DNA of 9,240 bases. Origin: a gamma proteobacterium symbiont of Lucinoma myriamae. Lineage in GTDB: Bacteria > Pseudomonadota > Gammaproteobacteria > GRL18. Each line of letters opens with the position of its first letter. Position 1 is the first letter of the stretch. Below, piece by piece: positions 1 through 6,856 of the stretch. The notes under the pieces are model-generated. The model was given only the letters and a program-made list of their open reading frames with translations. It made no database searches and was not told the DNA's origin. Location of the stretch: positions 1 through 9,240 of the forward strand of contig JAHXIM010000005.1 in assembly GCA_025655635.1 (NCBI GenBank), read 5' to 3'. The position numbers and the translations under genes were made by a program.

Positions 1-2
1 TC

Positions 3-110
3 CAGCCTAGAGAAAAACAGTTCAATTATGAGAAGTTTGGTGCTGGATATTATGTCGTTGCATGGGCTACTGCGTTTTTTAGGTTAATGGCCATGAAATT
101 GAAGCCATGA
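3..110 (+). CDS. 3' tail of an unidentified upstream reading frame (possible membrane segment)
   Basis: This frame is open from the window edge to the stop TGA at 108-110 and encodes about 35 residues. The middle part (AGYYVVAWATAFFRLMAM) is hydrophobic and could be the last membrane helix of a small protein, followed by a short basic tail ending MKLKP. It overlaps the start of the ATPase fragment in a different frame. I do not recognise a family. It could be the true end of an upstream gene or a chance open frame. Its interest is that the ATPase homology downstream begins abruptly at about base 83, so these bases look like sequence joined to the ATPase by rearrangement. Confidence 0.22.
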   Translation, partial: QPREKQFNYEKFGAGYYVVAWATAFFRLMAMKLKP

Positions 111-1039
111 ATGATGAAGATTTAAGAGGTGTTGTTGATGAAATAGATATTTTTGCCCGCTCCAGTCCTGAACATAAATTACGCCTGGTCAAAGCCATGC
201 AGGCCAATGGTCATGTGGTAGCCATGACGGGTGATGGTGTTAATGATGCACCGGCTTTAAAACGTGCTGATGTGGGTACTGCAATGGGTGAAAATGGTAC
301 AGAGGTAGAGGTAGCCAAAGAAGCGGCAGAAATGGTCTTAACAGATGATAATTTTTCTTCTATTGCTAATGCAGTGGAGGAAGGGCGTACAGTTTATGAT
401 AATCTCAAAAAAGCTATCTTGTTTATTCTACCCACTAATGGTGGTGAGGCACTGATTATTGTTGCCGCCATCTTGTTTGGCCGAATGCTGCCCATTACAC
501 CAGTACAAATTCTCTGGGTTAATATGATCACTGCAGTGACTCTGGCGTTGGCCCTGGCCCTGGCTTTTGAACCGGCAGAAAAAAATATTATGCAGCGTCA
601 GCCGCGTAATTCACATGCTCCCATCCTTACCGGGATGTTTATCTGGCGCATTATCTATGTATCCTTAATCTTGCTGGTGGGGACATTCGGCTTGTTTCTG
701 TGGGAACGTGATCAGGGTGTCAGTATTGAACTGGCTCGTACTGTGGCTGTGAATACATTAGTAATGTTTGAAATTTTCTATTTATTTAATTCTCGATATA
801 TTACTGCTAATGTACTCAATCCTAATGGCTTATTGGGAAATCCTTATGCTCTGGCAGCTATTGCATTGTTGGTGGTATTTCAGCTCATGTTTACTTATCT
901 GAAACCCATGCAGATTTTATTTGGTACCACTGGTATCGATATAATGACCTGGCTGCGTATCACTGTGGTGGCATCCTCTGTCTTATTTTTGGTGGAGATA
1001 GAAAAGGCTGCTTTTCGATTTTTTGGAAAATATCAGTGA
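107..1039 (+). CDS. P-type cation-transporting ATPase, C-terminal fragment (5' truncated)
   Basis: This is the C-terminal third of a P-type (Ca2+/H+-ATPase-like, type II/III) cation pump, an inner-membrane protein that couples ATP hydrolysis to ion transport. Visible are the end of the P domain (SSPEHK, residues 19-24), the hinge motif TGDGVNDAP (41-49) and about six membrane segments, roughly 102-125, 132-153, 179-198, 213-230, 245-265 and 283-298. Full-length relatives are near 900 residues. The actuator domain, the DKTGT phosphorylation site, the nucleotide-binding domain and membrane segments 1-4 are missing. Homology continues in frame a little upstream of the first ATG (residues NGHEIEA at 86-106) but a TAG at 80-82 closes the frame. 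The M6 region reads WVNMITAVTLALA, without the Asp of the Ca2+-pump VTDGLPA motif. It cannot be a working pump alone and is best read as a remnant created by rearrangement or deletion. The fragment identity is confident; the ion is not predictable. Confidence 0.85.
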   Translation: MNDEDLRGVVDEIDIFARSSPEHKLRLVKAMQANGHVVAMTGDGVNDAPALKRADVGTAMGENGTEVEVAKEAAEMVLTDDNFSSIANAVEEGRTVYDNLKKAILFILPTNGGEALIIVAAILFGRMLPITPVQILWVNMITAVTLALALALAFEPAEKNIMQRQPRNSHAPILTGMFIWRIIYVSLILLVGTFGLFLWERDQGVSIELARTVAVNTLVMFEIFYLFNSRYITANVLNPNGLLGNPYALAAIALLVVFQLMFTYLKPMQILFGTTGIDIMTWLRITVVASSVLFLVEIEKAAFRFFGKYQ

Positions 1040-1051
1040 CGCAATAAACAA

Positions 1052-1077
1052 GCCGTTTAATATCTAAATTAAACGGC
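1052..1077. terminator. Hairpin between converging ATPase fragment and soxB
   Basis: A perfect 10-bp inverted repeat (GCCGTTTAAT, 6-nt loop, ATTAAACGGC) lies between two convergent genes. On the minus strand it is followed by a weakly T-rich stretch (TTGTTTATTG), so it best fits as a terminator for soxB. On the plus strand no clear U-tract follows. A bidirectional terminator is the natural reading from its position; efficiency cannot be judged by eye. Confidence 0.6.
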
Positions 1078-1110
1078 CTTGAATTGCCTGAAAAACCGGA
1101 GACGTTTTAT

Positions 1111-3024
1111 TTAACCCAGTTCACCAGGATAATCCGCAATCCCCGGGTTTTTGCTTACGCCTAATAACTTAGGATGATTGATCTTAGGTAAACGCAATAT
1201 ATTGTCTTTACTGCGTTGGCTGATAATATAATCATGTACTACATCCCACATTAAACGGCCTTCAGGTGTGCGGTTAACCGAGGCCCAGCCTGCTACTTTA
1301 TAGGTTTCTTCGGGATCAATTAAATGACCATTATCAAGTCGTGCATCGGTAATTCGCTCATAAATTGGCTTATCAGGATCAATGGTGTAATCCAGACCAC
1401 CGATACGTACCATGTCACCACCGGACTGCAGATAAGGATCAGGATCAAACAAGTTGTCGGCAACGCCTTCAAGAATGTTCATCAGATCCTTGCCTTTCAT
1501 ATCGGCAACATAGGTTTCACCATAGGTTATGGCGCATTGTGTCATGACATCTTCCATAGTGATCCAGTCACCTTTTAAGGTGGTGGTTCCCCAACGTACA
1601 CCCGCTGACATAGATACGTCAGCCTTGTATTCATGTCTCAGAGCGTTACATAAGACCTGATCCCAGGTGCCCATAAAGTTACCACGACGATACAACAGGC
1701 GATCGGCAATGGCTAATTTTTCATTAAGGATTTCTTCATAGCTTTTGCCGACACGGGATTTATTGAAGAAATGCTTAGTGGCACGACTTTCAACAATCTT
1801 ATCGTCATATTTTGTCTGGCGCATTTGTTTAATATAGGCCGCCATTTCTTTATCTGCAGGCAGCCAGTCAGTAATAATAGGCAGTATGTGATAATGCATG
1901 GCTTTGATTTTGCCTTTTTGGATATCAAAATCCATGACACCAATATATTTACCATTAGAACCGGCATTGGTGACCAGACAAGTGCCGCCTTCTACGTTTT
2001 TAACCTCTACCGGTTTAGGCATACCATCATGGGTATGGCCACCAAAAACAGCATTCAGTCCCGGAACGTTTTGTGCCATTTTAATGTCAACATCCATACC
2101 ATTGTGAGAGAGCAGGACAATGGCATCGGGCTTTTCATCTTTGCGTATTTGAGCAACCAGCTCAATCATGTCATCTTCACGCAGGCCAAATGACCAGTCA
2201 GGGAAAAATTCCTGTGGATTGGCATTGGCGGTACGGGGAAAAGCCTGTCCAATAATACAAATACGTGCGCCATTGACCTCTTTGATCACATAAGGGCGAA
2301 AAGCATGGCCGGAATCTTCATCATAAAGACCACTGCCGTCAAAACGCTCGACCATGGCAGGGTATTCATCACTCATAAGAGCATCTTCTTTAACACGCAC
2401 GTTCTGACCGATAAAATCACCCTTGAATAAAGCAACATTACTGAGTACTTCTTCTTCTCTATAGGTGAATTCCCAGTGACCAACCATTACATCCACACCC
2501 AAAATATTGGAGGCTTCCACCATATCAACACCACGAGTCCACAAGGCAGTACCAGAACCCTGCCAGAGATCACCACCGTCAATAGTCAGCGTATTTGTTT
2601 TGCCGCCAGCTTGTTGGCGAAGCCTATCTAATAGCGTTTTAATCTGAGCAAAGCCACCGGTTTTACCATAAATTTTAGCGACATTTTCAAAGTTCAGATA
2701 AGTGTAAGCATAGGCTTCAGGTGAATTGGGTTTAAGATCCATTTTTGCCAGTAGTTTGGTGCCAACCACATGAGGAGGGCGACCATAGGCATCACCTACA
2801 CCCAGATTAACATTAGGTTCACGGAAGTAAACAGGATTTAATTGCCCGTGTACATCAGTAATGTGCAGAATACGCGCATTACCTTTCATTGGAATGCTGT
2901 AAAAATCTTTTGGTTTATTTTCACTGGATTTACTGACTGCATTGAGCGGAAAAAGTGCTGGAACGGTAGTCGCCGTACCAGCTATTCCCATTACTTTAAC
3001 AAAATTACGTCTTGAAACTGCCAT
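1111..3024 (-). CDS. soxB: SoxB, thiosulfohydrolase of the Sox pathway (Tat-exported)
   Basis: SoxB is a periplasmic di-manganese hydrolase of the 5'-nucleotidase/metallophosphoesterase family that releases sulfate from the cysteine-bound S-sulfonate on SoxYZ. The 637-residue length is normal. The N-terminus carries a twin-arginine signal (SRRNFVK, residues 4-10, then a hydrophobic stretch to about 28), as expected for a folded metalloprotein. Metal-site motifs in order are DVHGQL (D57, H59), GGDLWQGSG (D152), GHWEFTY (H183, in the SoxB-specific variant of the family GNHE motif), LLSHNG (H307) and GGHTHD (H330, H332). The C-terminal substrate/nucleotidase domain runs from about 410 to 620. 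The ATG at 3022-3024 is preceded by a good GAGGG ribosome site with a 6-nt gap. The gene is transcribed away from the sensor kinase gene, with a 247-bp control region between them, and ends at a hairpin. Family assignment is very secure. Confidence 0.97.
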   Translation of the reverse strand: MAVSRRNFVKVMGIAGTATTVPALFPLNAVSKSSENKPKDFYSIPMKGNARILHITDVHGQLNPVYFREPNVNLGVGDAYGRPPHVVGTKLLAKMDLKPNSPEAYAYTYLNFENVAKIYGKTGGFAQIKTLLDRLRQQAGGKTNTLTIDGGDLWQGSGTALWTRGVDMVEASNILGVDVMVGHWEFTYREEEVLSNVALFKGDFIGQNVRVKEDALMSDEYPAMVERFDGSGLYDEDSGHAFRPYVIKEVNGARICIIGQAFPRTANANPQEFFPDWSFGLREDDMIELVAQIRKDEKPDAIVLLSHNGMDVDIKMAQNVPGLNAVFGGHTHDGMPKPVEVKNVEGGTCLVTNAGSNGKYIGVMDFDIQKGKIKAMHYHILPIITDWLPADKEMAAYIKQMRQTKYDDKIVESRATKHFFNKSRVGKSYEEILNEKLAIADRLLYRRGNFMGTWDQVLCNALRHEYKADVSMSAGVRWGTTTLKGDWITMEDVMTQCAITYGETYVADMKGKDLMNILEGVADNLFDPDPYLQSGGDMVRIGGLDYTIDPDKPIYERITDARLDNGHLIDPEETYKVAGWASVNRTPEGRLMWDVVHDYIISQRSKDNILRLPKINHPKLLGVSKNPGIADYPGELG

Positions 3025-3271
3025 TATTAACCCTCTATTAAAAACTTTAACTATAATTGTGATGTATTATTTATAAAAATCAACTACATTAAAATGGACA
3101 AAAATAAGATAAACTATGGTGGTTTTCCATAATATCAATACTCGACAACGGAAGTCCTGTAATAGTTAGTGATATTAGCTGGAGTTTTTATTATTTTCTA
3201 CCCAGAGTGAGTGCTTTACTCGTTTTTTATTTATTATCAATAAATCAATAAGGTCTTTTAGGTGTAAGGTT
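3025..3271. promoter_or_regulatory. Divergent control region between soxB and the sensor kinase gene
   Basis: This 247-bp, very AT-rich gap separates two divergent genes and must hold both promoters. I see no strong sigma70 promoter pair for either direction; on the minus strand a TTGATT (complement of 3078-3083) has no good -10 partner. The soxB ribosome site is the complement of 3031-3035. For the kinase the likely ribosome site is AGGTG at 3260-3264, seven bases before the ATG. The middle holds the TATGG-N7-CCATA inverted repeat listed separately. No gene is visible here. Confidence 0.6.
3115..3131. promoter_or_regulatory. Candidate operator, TATGG-N7-CCATA inverted repeat
   Basis: Two 5-bp arms, TATGG at 3115-3119 and CCATA at 3127-3131, are separated by 7 bases, giving half-sites about one helical turn apart centre to centre. 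It lies about 90 bp from the soxB start and about 140 bp from the kinase start. The right arm extends as CCATAATAT, and this 9-mer recurs exactly at 6258-6266 in the soxX upstream region. A binding site for the neighbouring response regulator is a plausible inference. The arms are short and the DNA is AT-rich, so chance is possible. Confidence 0.3.
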
Positions 3272-5491
3272 ATGATTTTTAAAGGTATTTTTTTAATTTT
3301 TTTATGCTGCATTGGTTTGGGAGCCTCTGAACTATCAGCAAGTGAAAATAAAGAAATTATTTATATAGGCGTTTTGAGTCATCGTGGTGATGAAGTGACT
3401 CAAAAAATCTGGTCACCAACGGCTCAATACCTTACGGAAACCCTAAATTCTTATAAATTCATAATAAAACCACTGGATTTTGATGAAATTGATTCTGCTG
3501 TCAATAAAGAAAAAGTGGATTTTTTATTAGTAAACTCTGGCATTTACGTTGATTTAGAAGTACGTTTTCGAATTTCGCGCATTGTAACTTTAAATAATCG
3601 TATTGATGATATTCCATTAAATGTCTTTGGCGGAGTTATTTTTGCCCGTAAAGAACGTAATGATATCAATGATATCAGCAGTATCGCGGGTAAACGCTTT
3701 ATGGCTGTAGATGAAACCTCTTTGGGCGGTTTTCAAATGGCCTGGCGCAAAATAAATAAAGAGGGCTTAAATCCCTATAAAGATTTTTTATCCACCTCTT
3801 TTGCCGGTACTCATGATGAAGTCGTGATGGCAGTAAAATATGGTCTGGCCGATGTTGGGACGGTGAGAACCGGAATTTTGGAAACTATGGCGCTAAAAGG
3901 TGATATCAATCTTGATGAGTTTAAAATTATTTTCCCTGTTAGTGATGATGGCTTTCCTTATCTCCACAGTACGTCACTTTATCCGGAATGGCCTTTCAGT
4001 AAATTATCACATACGTCTAATGATTTGGCTCAGAAAGTGGCACTGGCATTATTGAAAATGAGTAATATTCATGCCTTAGAATCCAGACATCAGGTTGCTG
4101 GCTGGACAATTCCTATAAGTTATCAATCAGTACATGAGCTTTTTAAAGAACTGAAATTATCCCCTTATGAACAATATGGTCGTTTTACATTACAGGATGC
4201 AATTCAACGCTATTGGAAGGGGATTACTATGATTTTATTTTTTGTGTTGATGATGACCATTATGAGCACCTGGATTGCACGCCTGAACAATCAATTAAAA
4301 AAATCAAAAATTTCTTTAGAACATCAGCATGATTTAATACTTAATTCCGTTTGTGATGGTATATATGGTGTGGATATAAATGGTAATTGTATCTTTATGA
4401 ATCGTTCTATGCGTTTGAATACTGGTTGGGAGATTGAAGATTTTCAAAGTGGTAATCAGCATGATTTATTGCATCATACTCGTGAAGACGGCTCCAAACA
4501 TAAGAAAGAAGAATGCCCTGTTTATCTGACCTTTACGGATAATCAACAACGCTATATAGATGATGATATTTTTTGGAAAAAAGATGGTACAAGCTTTCCT
4601 GTTGAGTACAGTAGTACCCCCATGATTGATCATAAGGGCTTTGCAATAGGCAGTGTAGTGGTTTTCAGGGATATTAGTGAACGTAAGCGGGCAGATGAAG
4701 AAAAACGACGGCATCAAACAGAAATTACTCATATGGCCCGTCTCAATACCATGGGTGAAATGGCATCGGGTATTGCTCATGAGTTAAATCAACCATTAAC
4801 TGCGATAGCAACCAACTCGTTTGCTTGTATTCAACTATTGGAATCCGGTGAGATAAAAAAAGACAAATTAATGGATATTTTAGACACCATTGGTTTGCAG
4901 GCTCAACACTCGGGGGAAATTATTAAGCAGTTACGTCAATTTGTGCGTAAAGAGCAGCCAGAACGCTCTATTATTAATATTAATGATTCTGTTAAGGATG
5001 TGCTTATATTTGTTGATTCAGAAGCACGCAAAGCAAATGTTAAAATTATTTGCAATATGGATAAAAGTATTCCTAAGGTACTTGCCCAACCTATTCAAAT
5101 AGAACAAGTTTTATTGAATTTATTAAAAAATTCTATTGAAGCACTACAAGCTGTCGATAAAGAAAATAGAAAATTACTGATAACGACAGAAGTTGCTGGT
5201 GATAATGCAGTAATTGTTTCCGTTGAAGATAATGGCCCGGGAATTAAAAAAGAAGTTAAGGAAGGCCTGTTTGACCCCTTTGTTACCAGCAAAAATAACG
5301 GCCTGGGCCTGGGCTTGGGCTTGGGCTTGTCTATCAGTCAGGGTATCATAGAGGCACATCACGGAAAACTGTATCTGCACTCTGGTGAAAAGAGTGGTAA
5401 AAGTGGTACAGTATTCCGTTTTGCTCTGCCTGTGGTCAGTAAAGTTGATGAGATGGATAAAACTGTCTCTGCAAAAAATTTAGTGAGGTAA
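3272..5491 (+). CDS. TtrS/ThsS-like sensor histidine kinase (PhnD-type periplasmic domain, PAS, HisKA, HATPase)
   Basis: This is an inner-membrane sensor kinase of 739 residues. It starts with a signal or anchor peptide (about 1-23), then a PhnD-like periplasmic binding domain (about 28-290) with family segments such as IGVL (32-35), VDFLLVNSGIYV (82-93), GGVIFAR (120-126), SLGGFQMAWR (150-159) and ADVGTVRTGILE (193-204). One membrane helix follows (about 316-336), then a PAS domain (about 350-470), a HisKA domain with the phospho-acceptor H503 in IAHELNQP, and the ATPase domain with N616/N620, DNGPG (653-657), LFDPFVTSK (666-674) and the glycine lid (677-686). This architecture is that of TtrS (tetrathionate) and ThsS (thiosulfate) sensors. 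Its position between soxB and soxXA, with the regulator 10 nt downstream, suggests it senses thiosulfate, tetrathionate or a related sulfur anion and controls sox; the ligand is inference. The lid has two more Gly-Leu units than is usual. The family is confident, the ligand is not. Confidence 0.93.
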   Translation: MIFKGIFLIFLCCIGLGASELSASENKEIIYIGVLSHRGDEVTQKIWSPTAQYLTETLNSYKFIIKPLDFDEIDSAVNKEKVDFLLVNSGIYVDLEVRFRISRIVTLNNRIDDIPLNVFGGVIFARKERNDINDISSIAGKRFMAVDETSLGGFQMAWRKINKEGLNPYKDFLSTSFAGTHDEVVMAVKYGLADVGTVRTGILETMALKGDINLDEFKIIFPVSDDGFPYLHSTSLYPEWPFSKLSHTSNDLAQKVALALLKMSNIHALESRHQVAGWTIPISYQSVHELFKELKLSPYEQYGRFTLQDAIQRYWKGITMILFFVLMMTIMSTWIARLNNQLKKSKISLEHQHDLILNSVCDGIYGVDINGNCIFMNRSMRLNTGWEIEDFQSGNQHDLLHHTREDGSKHKKEECPVYLTFTDNQQRYIDDDIFWKKDGTSFPVEYSSTPMIDHKGFAIGSVVVFRDISERKRADEEKRRHQTEITHMARLNTMGEMASGIAHELNQPLTAIATNSFACIQLLESGEIKKDKLMDILDTIGLQAQHSGEIIKQLRQFVRKEQPERSIININDSVKDVLIFVDSEARKANVKIICNMDKSIPKVLAQPIQIEQVLLNLLKNSIEALQAVDKENRKLLITTEVAGDNAVIVSVEDNGPGIKKEVKEGLFDPFVTSKNNGLGLGLGLGLSISQGIIEAHHGKLYLHSGEKSGKSGTVFRFALPVVSKVDEMDKTVSAKNLVR
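5300..5329 (+). repeat. Five tandem hexanucleotide units GGC(C/T)TG coding Gly-Leu x5 in the kinase ATP lid
   Basis: Two GGCCTG units followed by three GGCTTG units run without interruption, encoding residues 677-686 (GLGLGLGLGL). The typical G2 box of this kinase family has three Gly-x or Gly-Leu units before Ser-Ile-Ser. Because the unit is 6 bp, slippage changes length without breaking the frame, so copy number could alter the lid of the ATP site. Confidence 0.85.
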
Positions 5492-5501
5492 ATGAATAAT
5501 T

Positions 5502-6116
5502 ATGAATGATGTACCCAGTGTTTTTATTGTAGATGATGATAAACAGGTTCGCAGTGCCTTGACTTTGCTTATGGAGTCAGTTGGACTCAAGGCAGAAAGT
5601 TTTGCATCAGCTCATGATTATTTAGAACAGTTTGATGCTGCAAAGCCCGGCTGTCTTATTCTTGATGTGCGCATGCCGGGAATTAGCGGGCTTGATTTGC
5701 AGGCCAGGTTAAGTGCAGAAGTCATTCATCCGCCGATTATTATCATTACCGGTCATGGTGATGTGCCTATGGCGGTTAGAGCAGTGACTGCGGGAGCGGT
5801 TGATTTTATTGAAAAGCCATTTAATAATCAGTCGATGTTAGATAATGTACACCGGGCGATTGAATTAGATGCGAAACAGCGTGGTGAATCATCTCGACTA
5901 CAAGATGTTGAACAGCGCTACAATGAACTCACACCAAGAGAAAAAGAAGTATTACAGTTCGTTATTGATGGTAAACGTAATAAAATAATTGCTTCGGAAA
6001 TGCATATCAGTCAATCAACGGTGGAAGCTCATCGTTCAAAAGTAATGGATAAAATGTTGGCTAAAACGCTATCGGATCTGATGCGTATGGCTCTTTTACT
6101 CAAACTAATTTCATAA
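5502..6116 (+). CDS. FixJ/TtrR-type response regulator (receiver plus LuxR helix-turn-helix)
   Basis: This 204-residue cytoplasmic regulator has a receiver domain at about 5-122, with acidic pocket D11/D12, phospho-acceptor D55 (ILDVRMPG), T83 and K105-P106. A LuxR/GerE DNA-binding domain follows at about 138-200 with the hallmark LTPREKEVLQFVIDGKRNK (143-161) and recognition-helix region ISQSTVEAHRSKV (169-181). The combination is typical of FixJ, TtrR and ThsR. It starts 10 nt after the kinase stop, so the two genes are one transcription unit and the kinase is its evident partner. A GTGAGG about 12 bases upstream of the ATG may serve as ribosome site. A composite hairpin follows the gene. 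Control of soxB, soxXA and possibly its own operon is inferred from position; no binding site is proven. Confidence 0.93.
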   Translation: MNDVPSVFIVDDDKQVRSALTLLMESVGLKAESFASAHDYLEQFDAAKPGCLILDVRMPGISGLDLQARLSAEVIHPPIIIITGHGDVPMAVRAVTAGAVDFIEKPFNNQSMLDNVHRAIELDAKQRGESSRLQDVEQRYNELTPREKEVLQFVIDGKRNKIIASEMHISQSTVEAHRSKVMDKMLAKTLSDLMRMALLLKLIS

Positions 6117-6135
6117 TAAATAAATTCTCTTTGTC

Positions 6136-6190
6136 TATCGCTTGAAGCCCTTCTGGGCGGTAAGCGGATAAACTTATTTTTAATTTTTGT
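6136..6190 (+). terminator. Composite hairpin and T-rich tract after the regulator gene
   Basis: An inner perfect stem GCCC-TTCT-GGGC (6147-6158) sits inside an outer imperfect stem TATCGCTT (6136-6143) / AAGCGGATA (6162-6170, one bulged base). It is followed by ACTTATTTTTAATTTTTG. It begins about 20 bases after the regulator stop codon. This has the form of an intrinsic terminator for the kinase-regulator operon, which would separate it from soxX. Confidence 0.7.
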
Positions 6191-6200
6191 GGTGAGTGTT

Positions 6201-6246
6201 AAGGAAAACCCCCACATGAATTGTCATATCTTCCAATTTTCCTTTT
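6201..6246. other. Inverted repeat AAGGAAAA ... TTTTCCTT followed by a T run
   Basis: Perfect 8-bp arms at 6201-6208 and 6237-6244 enclose a 28-nt loop, and the right arm runs into TTTTTT. The left arm also lies next to a possible TGTGG/CCACA pairing (about 6188-6192 with 6211-6216). This could be a second weak terminator, a protein site, or chance in AT-rich DNA. It belongs to the 314-bp gap 6117-6430, which has no gene. Confidence 0.3.
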
Positions 6247-6257
6247 TTAGAAAATTG

Positions 6258-6350
6258 CCATAATATGTTTTTAGCTTGCATAACTTACCCCAGATGCTCC
6301 TTAGTTTGTAAAGTTGTGCAGGTCATTTTTAACCACATTTGCCATAAATA
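6258..6350 (+). promoter_or_regulatory. Two CCATAA motifs upstream of soxX, candidate regulator sites
   Basis: ATTGCCATAATAT (core CCATAATAT at 6258-6266) and ATTTGCCATAAATA (core at 6342-6350) have the same local context and start 84 bp apart, close to eight helical turns. The first core is identical to the right arm of the inverted repeat upstream of soxB. The second lies just upstream of the putative soxX -10 box. A shared activator such as the adjacent response regulator would explain this, but no footprint or consensus is available to support it. Confidence 0.3.
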
Positions 6351-6357
6351 ACAGCGC

Positions 6358-6363
6358 TATAAT
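6358..6363 (+). promoter_or_regulatory. Putative soxX promoter -10 box (TATAAT)
   Basis: A perfect TATAAT lies about 70 bases upstream of the soxX ATG. No recognisable -35 box is found 16-18 bp upstream (the bases there read about CACATT), which would fit an activator-dependent promoter. A TTGCCA at 6339-6344 is only 13 bp away, too close for a normal -35. In AT-rich DNA a TATAAT can occur by chance. Confidence 0.4.
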
Positions 6364-6430
6364 TAATAATATAAGCTGAATAATAATAAGGCATTAACCT
6401 CCAAACTGAAATAAACCTCAGGAGAATAGA

Positions 6431-6811
6431 ATGAATAAAAAAAGCAAAGGGTTGCTAAGTATAGCAAGTGCTCTGCTGATCGGTGTTTCACTATCCAGCT
6501 CTGCTGTATTAGCAGCAGAATCAGGCAGCAACGCAAGCAGCAACATTGAAGAGGGTAAAAAACTGTCATTTTCACGTCCAAAAGGTAATTGCCTGGCCTG
6601 TCATATGATTAAAGACGGTGCCAGCCCGGGCAATATTGCACCACCATTGATTGTCATGAAAGCTCGTTTCCCAGATAAAAAAGTCTTGAAAGATCAAATA
6701 TGGGATGCTTCGAAAAGAAATCCAGATACATCAATGCCTTTATTTGGTCGTTATGAAATTCTGACTGAAGCTGAATTAGATAAAGTCGTCGATTATATCT
6801 ATTCACTATAA
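6431..6811 (+). CDS. soxX: SoxX, c-type cytochrome subunit of SoxXA
   Basis: SoxX is the small mono-heme cytochrome c that partners SoxA in the periplasm and takes electrons from the oxidative joining of thiosulfate to SoxYZ. The 126-residue product has a Sec signal peptide (about 1-28, ending VLA), one heme-attachment site CLACH (C54, C57, H58) and the SoxX-type distal-methionine segment SMPLFGRYEIL (M102). The C-terminus ELDKVVDYIYSL is the usual last cytochrome c helix. The start is supported by a strong AGGAGA site seven bases upstream. It opens the operon soxX-soxA-soxK/L, with soxA 45 nt downstream. Size and motifs match the family; confidence is high. Confidence 0.95.
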   Translation: MNKKSKGLLSIASALLIGVSLSSSAVLAAESGSNASSNIEEGKKLSFSRPKGNCLACHMIKDGASPGNIAPPLIVMKARFPDKKVLKDQIWDASKRNPDTSMPLFGRYEILTEAELDKVVDYIYSL

Positions 6812-6856
6812 CCACTTATTTTAATGATTTTTATGAACAACGATGGTCAATAAATA

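Noticed and set aside
542..565. Leu-Ala repeat (LALALALA) in the ATPase considered as a variable repeat
   Set aside because: Codons are mixed and the sequence fits a normal hydrophobic membrane helix of this pump subgroup.
1324..2193. Plus-strand open frames of 60-140 codons inside soxB
   Set aside because: They lie antisense to a well-conserved gene, have no ribosome sites or recognisable domains, and are shadows of soxB codon structure.
3209..3230. Small hairpin GAGT-N5-ACTC followed by TTTTTT upstream of the kinase gene, considered as an attenuator
   Set aside because: The stem is only 4 bp, too weak for an intrinsic terminator, and expected by chance in this AT-rich stretch.
4466..5380. 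Antisense and alternative-frame ORFs inside the kinase gene (65-104 codons)
   Set aside because: They overlap conserved kinase domains; one contains an Ala-Gln repeat that is only the complement of the Gly-Leu hexanucleotide tract.
6363..6581. Minus-strand 72-codon frame over the soxX promoter and signal peptide
   Set aside because: It is antisense to the soxX start, composition is dictated by the AT-rich leader, and no family is recognisable.
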